64,000 bases of DNA from Pseudomonas sp. PB101 (GTDB taxonomy: Bacteria > Pseudomonadota > Gammaproteobacteria > Pseudomonadales > Pseudomonadaceae). The notes under the pieces were generated by a model, which did no database searches, was not told the DNA's origin, and saw only the letters and a program-made list of their open reading frames with translations. Made by a program: the position numbers and the translations under genes. Below, piece by piece: positions 25,408 to 33,839 of the stretch. Where the stretch lies: NCBI RefSeq assembly GCF_009764265.1, contig NZ_RWIR01000060.1, positions 1 to 64,000 on the forward strand. Direction: 5' to 3'. Each line of letters starts with the position of its first letter. Within the stretch, counting starts at the first letter, position 1.

Positions 25408-26438
25408 CACAGCACCTCGGCCAGCTCGGCTTCGGCCAGGGCAATGTCCTCTTCGTCTGCGCCGTATCGGGTTTCGAACGCCATGGCATCGAGCCCCTGC
25501 TCGCGCAGATGGCGTACCAGGGCGCCGGTCGAGCCATGGGTCACCATGACCCGTTCGGCACCGGTCTGTTCAATGGCCCAGAGCAATCCTGGCCAGTCGG
25601 CGTGGTCGGACAGGACGAAACCTCGATCCACTCCGCGCCGCCGGCGCGTGCCGCGCAAACGCATCCAGCCACTGGCGAAACCATCGCTGAAACAGTCGAA
25701 CCGCCGCATCCAGCCGCTATTGGCCGCCGAAGGTGGTGCGAGCACGAGAGCCTTGCGCATCATCGGGTCGCTTTTTTTGATGTCGGCGGCAGGAATCGTC
25801 GGCGGCAGATCAATCCCCGCTTCGCGGTAGATCCCGTTCACCGGCTCTACGGCGCCATGCACGAGGATGGGCCCCAGCTGCGCGTCGATGCCATGGAGAA
25901 TGCGCTGGGCCTTGCCGAAGGCGTAACAGAACAGCAGGCTGGTTTTTTCCACCGCTGCATTGGCTTGCCACCATTGATTGATCTCGGCAAACACTTGCGC
26001 CTGGGGTTGCCAGCGGTAGATCGGCAGGCCAAAGGTCGACTCGGTGATGAAGGTGTCGCAACGCACCGGTTCAAACGGTGTGCAGGTGCCGTCGGCTTCG
26101 GTCTTGTAGTCCCCGGACGCCACCCAGACTTCTCCACCGTACTCCAGGCGTACTTGCGCCGAGCCGAGCACGTGGCCGGCGGGATGAAAGCTGAGGAACA
26201 CGCCATGGTGCAGCAGGCGCTCGCCATAGCGCAGGGTTTGCAGGTCGATGTCCTGGCCCAGTCGCGCACGCAGAATGGCCTCGCCGGGTGCTGCCGCCAG
26301 GTAGTGCCGATTGCCGGCGCGGGCATGGTCGCCGTGGGCGTGGGTAATCACGGCGCGCTCGACCGGCCGCCACGGATCGATATAGAAGTCGCCGGCGGGG
26401 CAGTACAAGCCTTCGGGACGCGAGATAACAAGGTCCAT
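25407..26438 (-). CDS. Ligase-associated metallo-beta-lactamase-fold DNA exonuclease
   Basis: This 343-residue protein of the MBL/beta-CASP-like group carries HAHGDH (His33, His35, Asp37, His38) for binding two metals, a further His in FHPAGHVLGSAQ and the late motif VLSDHADWPGL. Members of this family act as 3' DNA exonucleases coupled to an ATP-dependent ligase. It is translationally coupled to the ligase gene downstream (ATGA). ATG at 26438. No LexA box was found upstream. Confidence 0.9.
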   Translation of the reverse strand: MDLVISRPEGLYCPAGDFYIDPWRPVERAVITHAHGDHARAGNRHYLAAAPGEAILRARLGQDIDLQTLRYGERLLHHGVFLSFHPAGHVLGSAQVRLEYGGEVWVASGDYKTEADGTCTPFEPVRCDTFITESTFGLPIYRWQPQAQVFAEINQWWQANAAVEKTSLLFCYAFGKAQRILHGIDAQLGPILVHGAVEPVNGIYREAGIDLPPTIPAADIKKSDPMMRKALVLAPPSAANSGWMRRFDCFSDGFASGWMRLRGTRRRRGVDRGFVLSDHADWPGLLWAIEQTGAERVMVTHGSTGALVRHLREQGLDAMAFETRYGADEEDIALAEAELAEVL

Positions 26439-26526
26439 GGTGTTGCCAGAATGGGGGGACTTGTTAGCTATGAGGTTGGCGCGCAGCGAGAAGTTCTATT
26501 TGTTTTCCGGGGACCAGTATCGGCCC

Positions 26527-26553
26527 CTGTAGGAGCGAGCTTGCTCGCGATGG
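26527..26553. repeat. Single REP element
   Basis: It has the core CTGTAGGAGCGAGCTTGCTC followed by GCGATGG, the same family as the REPINs. No clear inverted partner is present. Confidence 0.7.
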
Positions 26554-26659
26554 ATTCAAGAGCGCCGCGTTTATCCAGCAAATACGCGTTAACGTTAACG
26601 ACCATCGTCGGAACGCCGCCCGGAACTAGCTCGCCCCCACATTAGGCGGGGGTTTCAAC

Positions 26660-29110
26660 TTACTTGCCGGGTGTCAGCGTCAGTCGATTCTTGCCATAGG
26701 CATTGTCGAAGTTCTGCGGCTGAATCGGCAGGCTCATGTATTGACCCTTTAACCACGGGTCGATGCTGTTGAAGTAGTTCGGGCTGGCCGGGTTGCCGGA
26801 TTGACCGGTGCCGTTTTGCGCCATCAGCGGTTCGGACTGGCCGAAATCGACGATAAAGCGCATGGCTGGCGCCAGCGTAGTGTTGAAATCCTGGCCCCAG
26901 GCAAAGGCGGCGGTGTTGAGCGTGGTGTGGTCGCCACCGGCCGGCAGCGGACCGCGTACGACCTGGCCGCTGCTGTTCTTCCATTCATAGCGATGCAGTT
27001 TGCCCCATTGCCAGGCTTTGTGATCGGCGCCCAACTGGCTGTCGCCGGCGCTGATCGCGGCGGCAAGGCTGCGCGCGAGGATGGCCGGTTTGTCTTCTTT
27101 CTGCGCGGTGCGCACGTCATCCCAGAACGGGCTGTCCTCACGCCCGAGCAGGTGATCGGCCTGGGCTGCGTAGGACAACTTGCCATCGGTGACAAAGGCT
27201 TTCCACGCCGGGCTGCTCTCCGGGCCCAGTTCATCGAGGAAGATCTGCCGGGTGCTTTCCTGCAGGAACAGTTCGTAGATGGCCGCATCGGTGGAGGCCG
27301 GGCCGAGCTTGCCGTCGAACGCCATCAAGCGGCTGTAGGCTTCGTGAGCCTTGGCGCGATCGGCCGCCGGCAAGGCGTCCATGGCTTGTTTGAGCGGCTG
27401 GGCCATGCCCGGCGCTTCGAACATTTTCTTCAGCTTGGCAGCGAAAGTAGTGGTCTGGTCGTACTGCATGGCGATCACGCTGCGGCTGTCGTGCTTGCCT
27501 GCGCCGGCCAGTTCGGCCAGGCGCTCGCCGCGCTCCGGAGCGGCCCAGGAATTGGACAACTGCATGCCGTAGCCATGGGGAATGACCCGCTGGTTGGCGG
27601 TGCCGAGCCAGCCTTGGGCCGGGTCCTGGTCGTAGGGGTGCAGCATCGGGTCGGCGTAACCGTCCCAATCGTAACGGCCTTCCCAACCCGGTGAGGGCAG
27701 CAGGCCTTCGCCTTCACGGCGGTTCGGGTAACGACCGGTGACTTGCCAGCCGATGTGGCTGGCATCGGCGAACACCAGGTTCACCGCGATGGCGCGGATT
27801 TCACGGCTGGCATCCGAGGCTTTCTCGACACTCTGGGCACGGGACAGGTCGAAGAACGCGTCCAGGCTCTTGTCGTCGGTGAAGCTCGGCATCTGCAGGG
27901 CCAGGCCGAAGCCATTGGCCAGCGTGCTGCCCTGGGCGCTGTTGAGCAACGGGCCATGGCGGGTTTCATACACGGCTTCGCGAATCGGGCGCTGGCCTTT
28001 GACGAAATAGGTTTCGTTGCGCACGATCGCCGGCTGCCATTTCCCGGCGTTTTCGTAGGTCAGGCCGTTGCCCTGGCGCTTGATCTTTTCCAGAAACAGG
28101 TCCTGGTTGTCGCCCATCACGGACGTCATGCTCCACGCCACTTTGCCGTTGAAACCGCCCAGCACCATCGGCAGGCCCGCGATGGTCACACCGGACGCCT
28201 GATACTTCGGTGCGCGAATCTGCACGTAGCTGAACAACGAAGGCACGCCCAGCGGGCCGTGACTGTCACTGGCCAACAGGCTCTTGCCGCTGCGGCTGCG
28301 TTGCGGGGCGATGGCCCAGTTGTTCGACGAGGCAGCGCCCGGCAGATTGAGGTCCGCCAGTTGCCCGGTGGCCTTACTGAGTTCGGCCAGCCCCGGCACT
28401 TGCCCGTTGAGCTTGATTCCTTGCAGTTTCTCGCTTTCGGCGAGCGGCAGTTTTTCGTCCGGAGCCGATGGCGTCAGCCACGCGAGTTTGTCGGTAGTGA
28501 CGGTCTGGGCCAGCACCAGCGAGGAAATTTCTTCCGGCAGGTTGGTCGACTGGCTGAAGTTCAACAGGCAGAAAATCAGCGCCGAATCTTCCGGCTGCCA
28601 GTATTCAGGCTTGTAGCCGGTGGCCGCGAGGTCCGCCGGCAGTTTGTCGCGGTAGCGGAACAGGTAGGCGTTGACGCCCCGCGCATAGACTTCGAAGAAA
28701 CGCTTGAGGCGCGGCGAAGAGGCCTTGTACAACTCGCCCGCACTTTTCTTCAGGTTGACCGCGCGCATGTAGCGGTCGGCATCCAGCAGGTCCGCACCGT
28801 GCATCTCGGCCAGACGGCCCTGGGCCAGCAGGCGCAGGGTGACCATCTGGGTGATGCGGTCGCTGGCATGCACGTAACCGAGGCTGAACAGCGCGTCGTG
28901 GAAGCTGTTGCTTTCGATCAGCGGCATGCCCATGGCATTGCGGCGCACCGAAACGTTCTGTGCCAGGCCCTTGAGCGGTTGTACGCCGGAGGCCGGCGGC
29001 AGGGTGTCCTGGGCGTTGTAGGTCTGACAACCGGTCAGGCTCAAGACGCCGGCCACTGCTGCGGCAACGCCGAACCGGGGTAGAAAATGAGTAAGGGCTG
29101 GCGAGGCCAT
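26660..29110 (-). CDS. Penicillin acylase family lipoprotein (Ntn hydrolase)
   Basis: The 816-residue protein has a lipobox LTGC (Cys28), so it is membrane-anchored in the envelope. It is organised as an alpha subunit, a spacer and a beta subunit. The autocatalytic cleavage site is expected before Ser262 in GAASSNNWAI, and that Ser would become the N-terminal nucleophile. The downstream oxyanion-hole Asn and helix segments (GFNGKVAWSMTSVMGD) fit the family. Substrates of this family include N-acyl-homoserine lactones and acylated peptides; this one is not PvdQ by its lipobox and length. Stop at 26660; ATG at 29110. Confidence 0.88.
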   Translation of the reverse strand: MASPALTHFLPRFGVAAAVAGVLSLTGCQTYNAQDTLPPASGVQPLKGLAQNVSVRRNAMGMPLIESNSFHDALFSLGYVHASDRITQMVTLRLLAQGRLAEMHGADLLDADRYMRAVNLKKSAGELYKASSPRLKRFFEVYARGVNAYLFRYRDKLPADLAATGYKPEYWQPEDSALIFCLLNFSQSTNLPEEISSLVLAQTVTTDKLAWLTPSAPDEKLPLAESEKLQGIKLNGQVPGLAELSKATGQLADLNLPGAASSNNWAIAPQRSRSGKSLLASDSHGPLGVPSLFSYVQIRAPKYQASGVTIAGLPMVLGGFNGKVAWSMTSVMGDNQDLFLEKIKRQGNGLTYENAGKWQPAIVRNETYFVKGQRPIREAVYETRHGPLLNSAQGSTLANGFGLALQMPSFTDDKSLDAFFDLSRAQSVEKASDASREIRAIAVNLVFADASHIGWQVTGRYPNRREGEGLLPSPGWEGRYDWDGYADPMLHPYDQDPAQGWLGTANQRVIPHGYGMQLSNSWAAPERGERLAELAGAGKHDSRSVIAMQYDQTTTFAAKLKKMFEAPGMAQPLKQAMDALPAADRAKAHEAYSRLMAFDGKLGPASTDAAIYELFLQESTRQIFLDELGPESSPAWKAFVTDGKLSYAAQADHLLGREDSPFWDDVRTAQKEDKPAILARSLAAAISAGDSQLGADHKAWQWGKLHRYEWKNSSGQVVRGPLPAGGDHTTLNTAAFAWGQDFNTTLAPAMRFIVDFGQSEPLMAQNGTGQSGNPASPNYFNSIDPWLKGQYMSLPIQPQNFDNAYGKNRLTLTPGK

Positions 29111-29304
29111 GGCAAAGCTCCTGCGGGGGTAGAGGCGGCGGCGCGCAATAAAGGCGCTACGTTAGTGAGCGGGAGGTGGCCGTGCAAGCGGGGTGCAAGG
29201 TTATTTCAGGATTTGTCTGATAAACCGAAAAAAACACCGCCTTGCCGCTCGCAATGGGTGATGCTGAGGTGCGATACGGTCAACAATCCCGGAGAACAGG
29301 CGGC

Positions 29305-29862
29305 ATGGAGCTCAAGGCAAACGCGGCACTGATCATCATCGATCAACAAAAAGGCATCCTGCATCCCAGGCTCGGCCGCCGGAATAATCCCCAGGCTGAA
29401 GAGCGCATGCTGGAATTGCTCGGCCATTGGCGGCGCACCGCTCGGCCGGTGATTCATGTGCAACACCTGTCCCGCTCGGAGGACTCGGTCTTCTGGCCGC
29501 AGCAGTCGGGGGTGGAGTTTCAGCAGCGGTTCGCGCCAATGACCGGTGAGCGCCTGATCCAGAAGCAGGTGCCGGATGCGTTTTGTTCGACTGGGCTGGA
29601 GGCGCAGTTGCGCGAGGCGGGGATCGGGCAGTTGATCATCGTCGGTGTCGCGACCCACAACTCGGTGGAGTCCACGGCGCGCACCGCGGGCAACCTGGGG
29701 TTTGATACGTGGGTGGCCGAGGATGCGTGCTTTACCTTCGACAAGGCTGATTTTTTCGGCCATGCCCATAGCGCCGAAGAGGTGCATGGGATGTCGCTGG
29801 GGAATTTGCACGGCGAGTATGCGACGGTAGTCAGCGCTGCATGTGTATTAAAGGCTGACTGA
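29305..29862 (+). CDS. Isochorismatase-like hydrolase with Ser in place of the catalytic Cys
   Basis: The 185-residue single-domain protein has the isochorismatase fold. The catalytic Asp13 (IIIDQQKG) and Lys87 (LIQKQVPDAF) are present. The cysteine nucleophile position, normally TxxCVxxTAR, reads THNSVESTAR with Ser120. Subfamilies lacking the Cys exist, so the protein may be a hydrolase of another chemistry or a non-enzymatic relative. ATG at 29305 (a longer frame from 29242 is excluded). It stands alone, followed by a REPIN. Confidence 0.85.
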   Translation: MELKANAALIIIDQQKGILHPRLGRRNNPQAEERMLELLGHWRRTARPVIHVQHLSRSEDSVFWPQQSGVEFQQRFAPMTGERLIQKQVPDAFCSTGLEAQLREAGIGQLIIVGVATHNSVESTARTAGNLGFDTWVAEDACFTFDKADFFGHAHSAEEVHGMSLGNLHGEYATVVSAACVLKAD

Positions 29863-29868
29863 AAAACC

Positions 29869-29953
29869 TGTAGGAGCGAGCCTGCTCGCGAGGGTGTGTC
29901 AGCGACACAGATGTCGACTGACAGTCCATCGCGAGCAGGCTCGCTCCTACAGG
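29869..29953. repeat. REPIN (inverted REP pair)
   Basis: TGTAGGAGCGAGCCTGCTCGCG and its inverted copy GCGAGCAGGCTCGCTCCTACA are separated by about 40 bp. It lies between convergent genes. Confidence 0.85.
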
Positions 29954-29961
29954 GGAATGCA

Positions 29962-30168
29962 TCAAGCGCCGTGGCACTTCTTGAATTTCTTGCCGTTGCC
30001 GCATGGGCACGGATCGTTGCGGCCGACGTCTTTCAGGGCATTGCGCACCGGTTCCTGGTGAGCGTGGCCGCAGTTCGGACCGTGGACATGACCGTGGTCG
30101 TGATCATGCTGGTGATGGTCATGATCGTGGTTGCAGTCAGGGCCGTGAACGTGGGGTTGCTGGGTCAT
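29962..30168 (-). CDS. Small His-rich SEC-C motif protein
   Basis: This 68-residue protein has two parts. Residues 5-36 are extremely His-rich (repeats of H-D-H and HGPxC), suited to binding Zn, Ni or Co. Residues 48-67 form a SEC-C zinc finger (NDPCPCGNGKKFKKCHG) like the one at the SecA C-terminus. The ATG at 30168 overlaps the stop of the LEA-type lipoprotein by ATGA. It may act as a metal-binding adaptor; function is unknown. Confidence 0.8.
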   Translation of the reverse strand: MTQQPHVHGPDCNHDHDHHQHDHDHGHVHGPNCGHAHQEPVRNALKDVGRNDPCPCGNGKKFKKCHGA

Positions 30169-30659
30169 CGGTGTTGCTCCGGAATTAAATCGGCGGCGAT
30201 TATCACGCCATTGCGCGCCAGGTGCACGTAGTGGGCGATGAATATACCGGTTTCCAGTTCACCTTCCAGACGATAGGGAATGGGTTGATCGGCTTTTTTC
30301 AGCAGTTTGGCCATTTCACGGACTTTGGACCACAGGTTGGTGCGGATCGGCACCTTGAAGTAAGCGCTGTGCCGGGGGCTGATGGTGAACCAGTGTTCGT
30401 ACTCGCCGTCGGCCAGCAGAATGTCGCCCAGGTGAATGCGGTATTCCAGGCTGCGCACCGTCAGTTCGCTGTCGTTGGGGTTGTCGATGCGAAAGTGCAG
30501 GAGGAACTTCTGTTCCAGCAGTTTGGCGCTGACCACCTCGACTTTCACCAGATGGACCTCGGGGTCCGGCAGGTCGTCGTCGAACCATGAGGCACAGCCG
30601 CCGAGTCCCAGAGTCAGGAACAACGTGAGCAGACAGCGTGCGCCGCAGCGGATGATCAT
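30165..30659 (-). CDS. LEA type 2 (WHy-domain) lipoprotein
   Basis: The 164-residue protein has a signal peptide with lipobox LGGC (Cys22) and then a single beta-sandwich WHy/LEA14 domain (about 35-150). The domain core reads FLLHFRIDNPNDSELTVRSLEYRI. Such proteins are linked to stress or hydration protection; no catalytic role. The ATG at 30659 is chosen, as the signal peptide begins there. It is third in a probable operon: DUF6231, YchJ, LEA lipoprotein, SEC-C. Confidence 0.85.
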   Translation of the reverse strand: MIIRCGARCLLTLFLTLGLGGCASWFDDDLPDPEVHLVKVEVVSAKLLEQKFLLHFRIDNPNDSELTVRSLEYRIHLGDILLADGEYEHWFTISPRHSAYFKVPIRTNLWSKVREMAKLLKKADQPIPYRLEGELETGIFIAHYVHLARNGVIIAADLIPEQHR

Positions 30660-30737
30660 CGTTCCATTTCTCCCTTGAGCCCCGGTCCAGACCCAAAAGA
30701 TCGCCGCCTTCGGCGGCACCTGCGGGGTGCACAGGCA

Positions 30738-31223
30738 TTACATCTCCTGGCTGCTGAAGTACCCCGCGCAACACTTCTTGAACTTCTGCCCGCTCGCGCA
30801 CGGACAGGCGTCATTGCGTCCGGCCTTGAGCTGCACGGTGGGGTCGATGAAATACCAGCGACCGGTGTTCTGCACAAATGACGAGCGCTCGCGGTGACTG
30901 TGCTCGCCATTGCTGTCGTGCCAGCGCGCGGTGAAGGTCACGAAAGCATGTTCAGGCTGGCCACCCAGCACTTCGGAGCTTTCCACCTCAAGGCCCAGCC
31001 ACGTACTTTGCGCGCTCCAGTCGCTGATCGATTGACGATCCAGGCCGGCCTGCTGGGCGGGCAGGGTGGTGGCCACCAGATAGTCGACCAACCCCAGCAC
31101 GTAGGCGCTGTAGCGCGAGCGCATCAAGGCTTCGGCGCACGGTGCCGGGTGCCCGGCATGATAGTGACCGCAGCAGGCGTCGAGCAGGGTGCCGCTGCCG
31201 CAAGGGCAAATGGATGTACTCAT
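30738..31223 (-). CDS. YchJ family protein with two SEC-C motifs
   Basis: The 161-residue protein carries SEC-C-like zinc fingers at both ends: CPCGSGTLLDACCGHYH at residues 6-22 and DACPCASGQKFKKCC at about 138-152. The central NTF2-like domain is typical of YchJ (MRSRYSAYVLGLVDYLVATT). Function is not known to me. ATG at 31223, 4 bp from the DUF6231 stop, indicating co-transcription. Confidence 0.9.
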   Translation of the reverse strand: MSTSICPCGSGTLLDACCGHYHAGHPAPCAEALMRSRYSAYVLGLVDYLVATTLPAQQAGLDRQSISDWSAQSTWLGLEVESSEVLGGQPEHAFVTFTARWHDSNGEHSHRERSSFVQNTGRWYFIDPTVQLKAGRNDACPCASGQKFKKCCAGYFSSQEM

Positions 31224-31227
31224 TGCA

Positions 31228-31725
31228 TTACCACCAGTATTTCCCGAAGTTTTCCGGATTGGCCCAGAAACGCGAGTTGAGCCAGTCGGGGACCTGCTTG
31301 TATTCAAGCAGATCGTAGGTAAACAGGGTCAAGACCTGTTCATCCCGTTGAAAGCGCTCGCTGGCTTGCAGGGCCAGGGAGAAAAAGTCGGTTTCCTGCC
31401 AGCCACAGGCCGACAGGTCCGCCAGCACGGCGATGCGGCTGGCGTTGAGGTTGCGGATGCCGCCCAGCAGGTTCAGGCCGTCGCGCTTGGGCAAATGCTC
31501 CAGGCAATCGACCGCCAGGGCCAGGTCGAAACGGCGGGCCGCCAACTCGTCGGGCAACGGCCCGGGGGCCGCGAAAGCGACGCTGCTGTCCGGGTGCGCG
31601 AGCTTGAACGCCTCCAGTGCCGGGAACTCACTGGCGCCGATCAACAACAGGCGCGCGGGGGCATATCGGTCAAGTAACGCAGCCAGTGCCTGTTGTGGTG
31701 TGCGTGAAGAATTACCTGCAATCAT
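31228..31725 (-). CDS. DUF6231-type protein, possible degenerate methyltransferase fold
   Basis: This 165-residue protein has a Rossmann-like beginning (ARLLLIGASE, residues 24-33). A segment DLALAVDCLEHLPK resembles methyltransferase motif II/IV but lacks a clear glycine-rich SAM loop. It ends with an aromatic tail (NPENFGKYWW). I match it to DUF6231 from memory of its place beside YchJ in Pseudomonas; function is unknown. First gene of the leftward four-gene set. Confidence 0.7.
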   Translation of the reverse strand: MIAGNSSRTPQQALAALLDRYAPARLLLIGASEFPALEAFKLAHPDSSVAFAAPGPLPDELAARRFDLALAVDCLEHLPKRDGLNLLGGIRNLNASRIAVLADLSACGWQETDFFSLALQASERFQRDEQVLTLFTYDLLEYKQVPDWLNSRFWANPENFGKYWW

Positions 31726-31914
31726 CGAAGATCCTCAATCAGATCTGCCAAGACTAGCCTGCCCTAACGTTCGGGCCTAGAGCGCCCTGACGACAAAAGC
31801 GCCAAGCTGCCGTTAATACGCGAATAAACAGCATGGCCTATTGCTGGCGGAGTTTAAAACTCGGGTCTTTACTACCTGAATCGGTTCTAAGCCGATCCCT
31901 CAGGAGAAAACTAG

Positions 31915-32604
31915 ATGAGCATAGTTCGGACAGCATTACCCTTGGTTCTGCTAACCAGTGTGTTGACTGGTTGCGCAGGTTTGCAGAAAACCGACTGGCC
32001 GACCTGCGCGGCAGTCGGTGGTGTCGTGGGCGCGGGCCTCGGTGCGACCGAAAGCTCGGCATGGGCAGGGTATGGTGCTCTGCTCGTCGGCGGTACGGCA
32101 GCGGCTTATTGCTGGGTTCACGGTGATGGCGACGAAGACGGCGATGGTGTGCCGGACAGTCGCGACAAGTGCCCAGGCACGCCAAAAGGCGTTCAAGTCG
32201 ATGCCAACGGTTGCCCTCCACCGGCACCTGTGGTCGAAGAAGCGGTTGTGGTCAAGGAAGAAACCATCGTCATTCGCGATGTTCACTTCCAGTTTGATAA
32301 AGCCACGCTTACCTCGTCCGACAAACAAGTACTCGACAAGATTGCCACTCGCCTGAAAGCCGAAGCCCCGACTGCCCAACTGACCGTGACCGGCCATACC
32401 GACAGCGTGGGCAGCGACGCCTACAACCAGAAACTGTCGGATAAACGCGCCCACTCGGTGGTTGAGTACCTCATCCAGGAAGGCGTACCTCGCAGCAACT
32501 TCGTCTCGGTTGTCGGTGCCGGTGAAAGCCAGCCGGTTGCGGACAACAAAACCGCTGACGGTCGTGCACAGAACCGTCGTACGGAAATCAAAATCCAGCG
32601 TTAA
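31915..32604 (+). CDS. OmpA family lipoprotein, copy 1
   Basis: The 229-residue protein has a lipobox LTGC (Cys at about 20) and a glycine-rich segment (CAAVGGVVGAGLGATESSAWAG). An acidic thrombospondin-3-like calcium-binding loop follows (GDEDGDGVPDSRDKCPGTP, about 71-90). The C-terminal OmpA/MotB peptidoglycan-binding domain (about 115-229) includes TGHTDSVGSDAYNQKLSDKRA and the final NRRTEIKI. It tethers the outer membrane to peptidoglycan. A CAGGAG ribosome site precedes the ATG. A paralogue follows directly. Confidence 0.92.
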   Translation: MSIVRTALPLVLLTSVLTGCAGLQKTDWPTCAAVGGVVGAGLGATESSAWAGYGALLVGGTAAAYCWVHGDGDEDGDGVPDSRDKCPGTPKGVQVDANGCPPPAPVVEEAVVVKEETIVIRDVHFQFDKATLTSSDKQVLDKIATRLKAEAPTAQLTVTGHTDSVGSDAYNQKLSDKRAHSVVEYLIQEGVPRSNFVSVVGAGESQPVADNKTADGRAQNRRTEIKIQR

Positions 32605-32613
32605 GCCCCCCTC

Positions 32614-32642
32614 GCATCCGCGCCTTGTGCAGTCGCGGATGC
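32614..32642 (+). terminator. Hairpin between the two tandem OmpA genes
   Basis: GCATCCGCG pairs with CGCGGATGC around an 11-nt loop, followed by GGGTCTTTA with a short T-run. It may be a terminator or a processing site. Confidence 0.5.
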
Positions 32643-32695
32643 GGGTCTTTACTCCTGTGTAACCGGTATTGGCCGGTGACACAGGAGCTTTCAAT

Positions 32696-33412
32696 ATGAT
32701 CGTTCTCACAAGGACCGTCTTGCCGGTTCTGCTACTTGGCAGCCTCTTGACCGGCTGCGCGACCCACAGTGATGGCACTGCCCCCCTCAATCAACGCACC
32801 TGGCCAATCTGCAGCCTCATCGGCGGCCTGGTCGGCGGTGGCCTGGGCGCAATCGAGAGTGGCGCCTGGGCCGCGGGCGGCGCGGCGCTGGGTATCTTGT
32901 CCGGCGGCTTGATCTGCTATGCCCAGGATGGCGACGAAGACGGCGACGGCGTTTTCGACCGGCGTGACCGTTGCCCTGACACGCCCGCCAATACCCCGGT
33001 GGACCATCGCGGTTGCGCGCTGCCGCAGTATCCGGCCAGCGTCGCGCCTGAGCCTGCGCAATCGGAAGTCATCACCTTGAGCGATGCCGGCGACGTGCTG
33101 TTTGCCTTCAATAAATCCGACCTGACCCCGACGGCGAAGAGTCAACTGGATGCGTTGATGAGCAAGTTCGAGGATGCCAGTGTGGTCAGCATCAAGGTGG
33201 TTGGTCATACCGACAGCGTCGGTTCGGATGCCTATAACCAGGCCTTGTCGGAGCGACGCGCCAGCAGCGTGGCGGAGTACTTGTTCAGCCAGGGTGTGGC
33301 GCCGAACAAAGTCACCAGCGAAGGCAAGGGCGAGAGTCAGCCGATTGCCGACAACGGGACGGATGAAGGTCGTGCGAAAAACCGTCGCGTGGAACTGCAT
33401 ATAAACCGCTGA
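32696..33412 (+). CDS. OmpA family lipoprotein, copy 2
   Basis: The 238-residue protein is a paralogue of the preceding gene with the same order: lipobox LTGC, glycine-rich segment (LVGGGLGAIESGAWAAGG), acidic DEDGDGVFDRRDRCPDTP loop and a C-terminal OmpA domain with GHTDSVGSDAYNQALSERRA. It starts at the ATG at 32696, since the signal peptide begins there. Upstream sequence shares a CGGGTCTTTACT segment with copy 1, supporting tandem duplication. Likely an outer-membrane-peptidoglycan link. Confidence 0.9.
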   Translation: MIVLTRTVLPVLLLGSLLTGCATHSDGTAPLNQRTWPICSLIGGLVGGGLGAIESGAWAAGGAALGILSGGLICYAQDGDEDGDGVFDRRDRCPDTPANTPVDHRGCALPQYPASVAPEPAQSEVITLSDAGDVLFAFNKSDLTPTAKSQLDALMSKFEDASVVSIKVVGHTDSVGSDAYNQALSERRASSVAEYLFSQGVAPNKVTSEGKGESQPIADNGTDEGRAKNRRVELHINR

Positions 33413-33560
33413 GCCAAGAGATAGAGCCGTCGAGCGACAGTAGTAAACGCGTCGACGGCCGTTCGGCGGCCCTCATGAAGATTTTTCCGTTGCCCTCTGG
33501 CTTATCCCGCGTGGAAGCCGTTACTGTGCGTGCAAACAATAAATCTCATCGGGGGCGCGT

Positions 33561-33839
33561 ATGAAAGTCTTATGGGGGCTAGGTCGGTTGTTGACCTTGC
33601 TTTTCTGGTTGGTGGTGCTGGTCAATCAGCTCATGCCATTGGTCTTTCCGCTGCATCCGTTGGTCAATCTGGCCGGCGGCCTGTTGGGGTTCATCCATCT
33701 GCTGGAAGCGCTGCTGTGCTATCGCAGCCTGCGCGGTCGCGCCCATCCCTGGCTTGACCGCCTGAAAATCCTCATTTTCGGCGTATTCCACCTGCAAACC
33801 ATTCCAGCCCCCACCGCTTCTAAGGCTTCCCATGCGTAA
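33561..33839 (+). CDS. DUF1145 small membrane protein
   Basis: The 92-residue protein has two or three hydrophobic helices (about 5-28, 32-50 and possibly 64-80), consistent with DUF1145. The stop overlaps the start of the next gene by 8 bp, so the two are likely translated together. No function is known. Confidence 0.8.
   Translation: MKVLWGLGRLLTLLFWLVVLVNQLMPLVFPLHPLVNLAGGLLGFIHLLEALLCYRSLRGRAHPWLDRLKILIFGVFHLQTIPAPTASKASHA

Noticed and set aside
26660..29110. Penicillin-acylase gene as PvdQ (AHL acylase)
   Set aside because: It has a lipobox and a different context (no pyoverdine genes); only family membership is supported.
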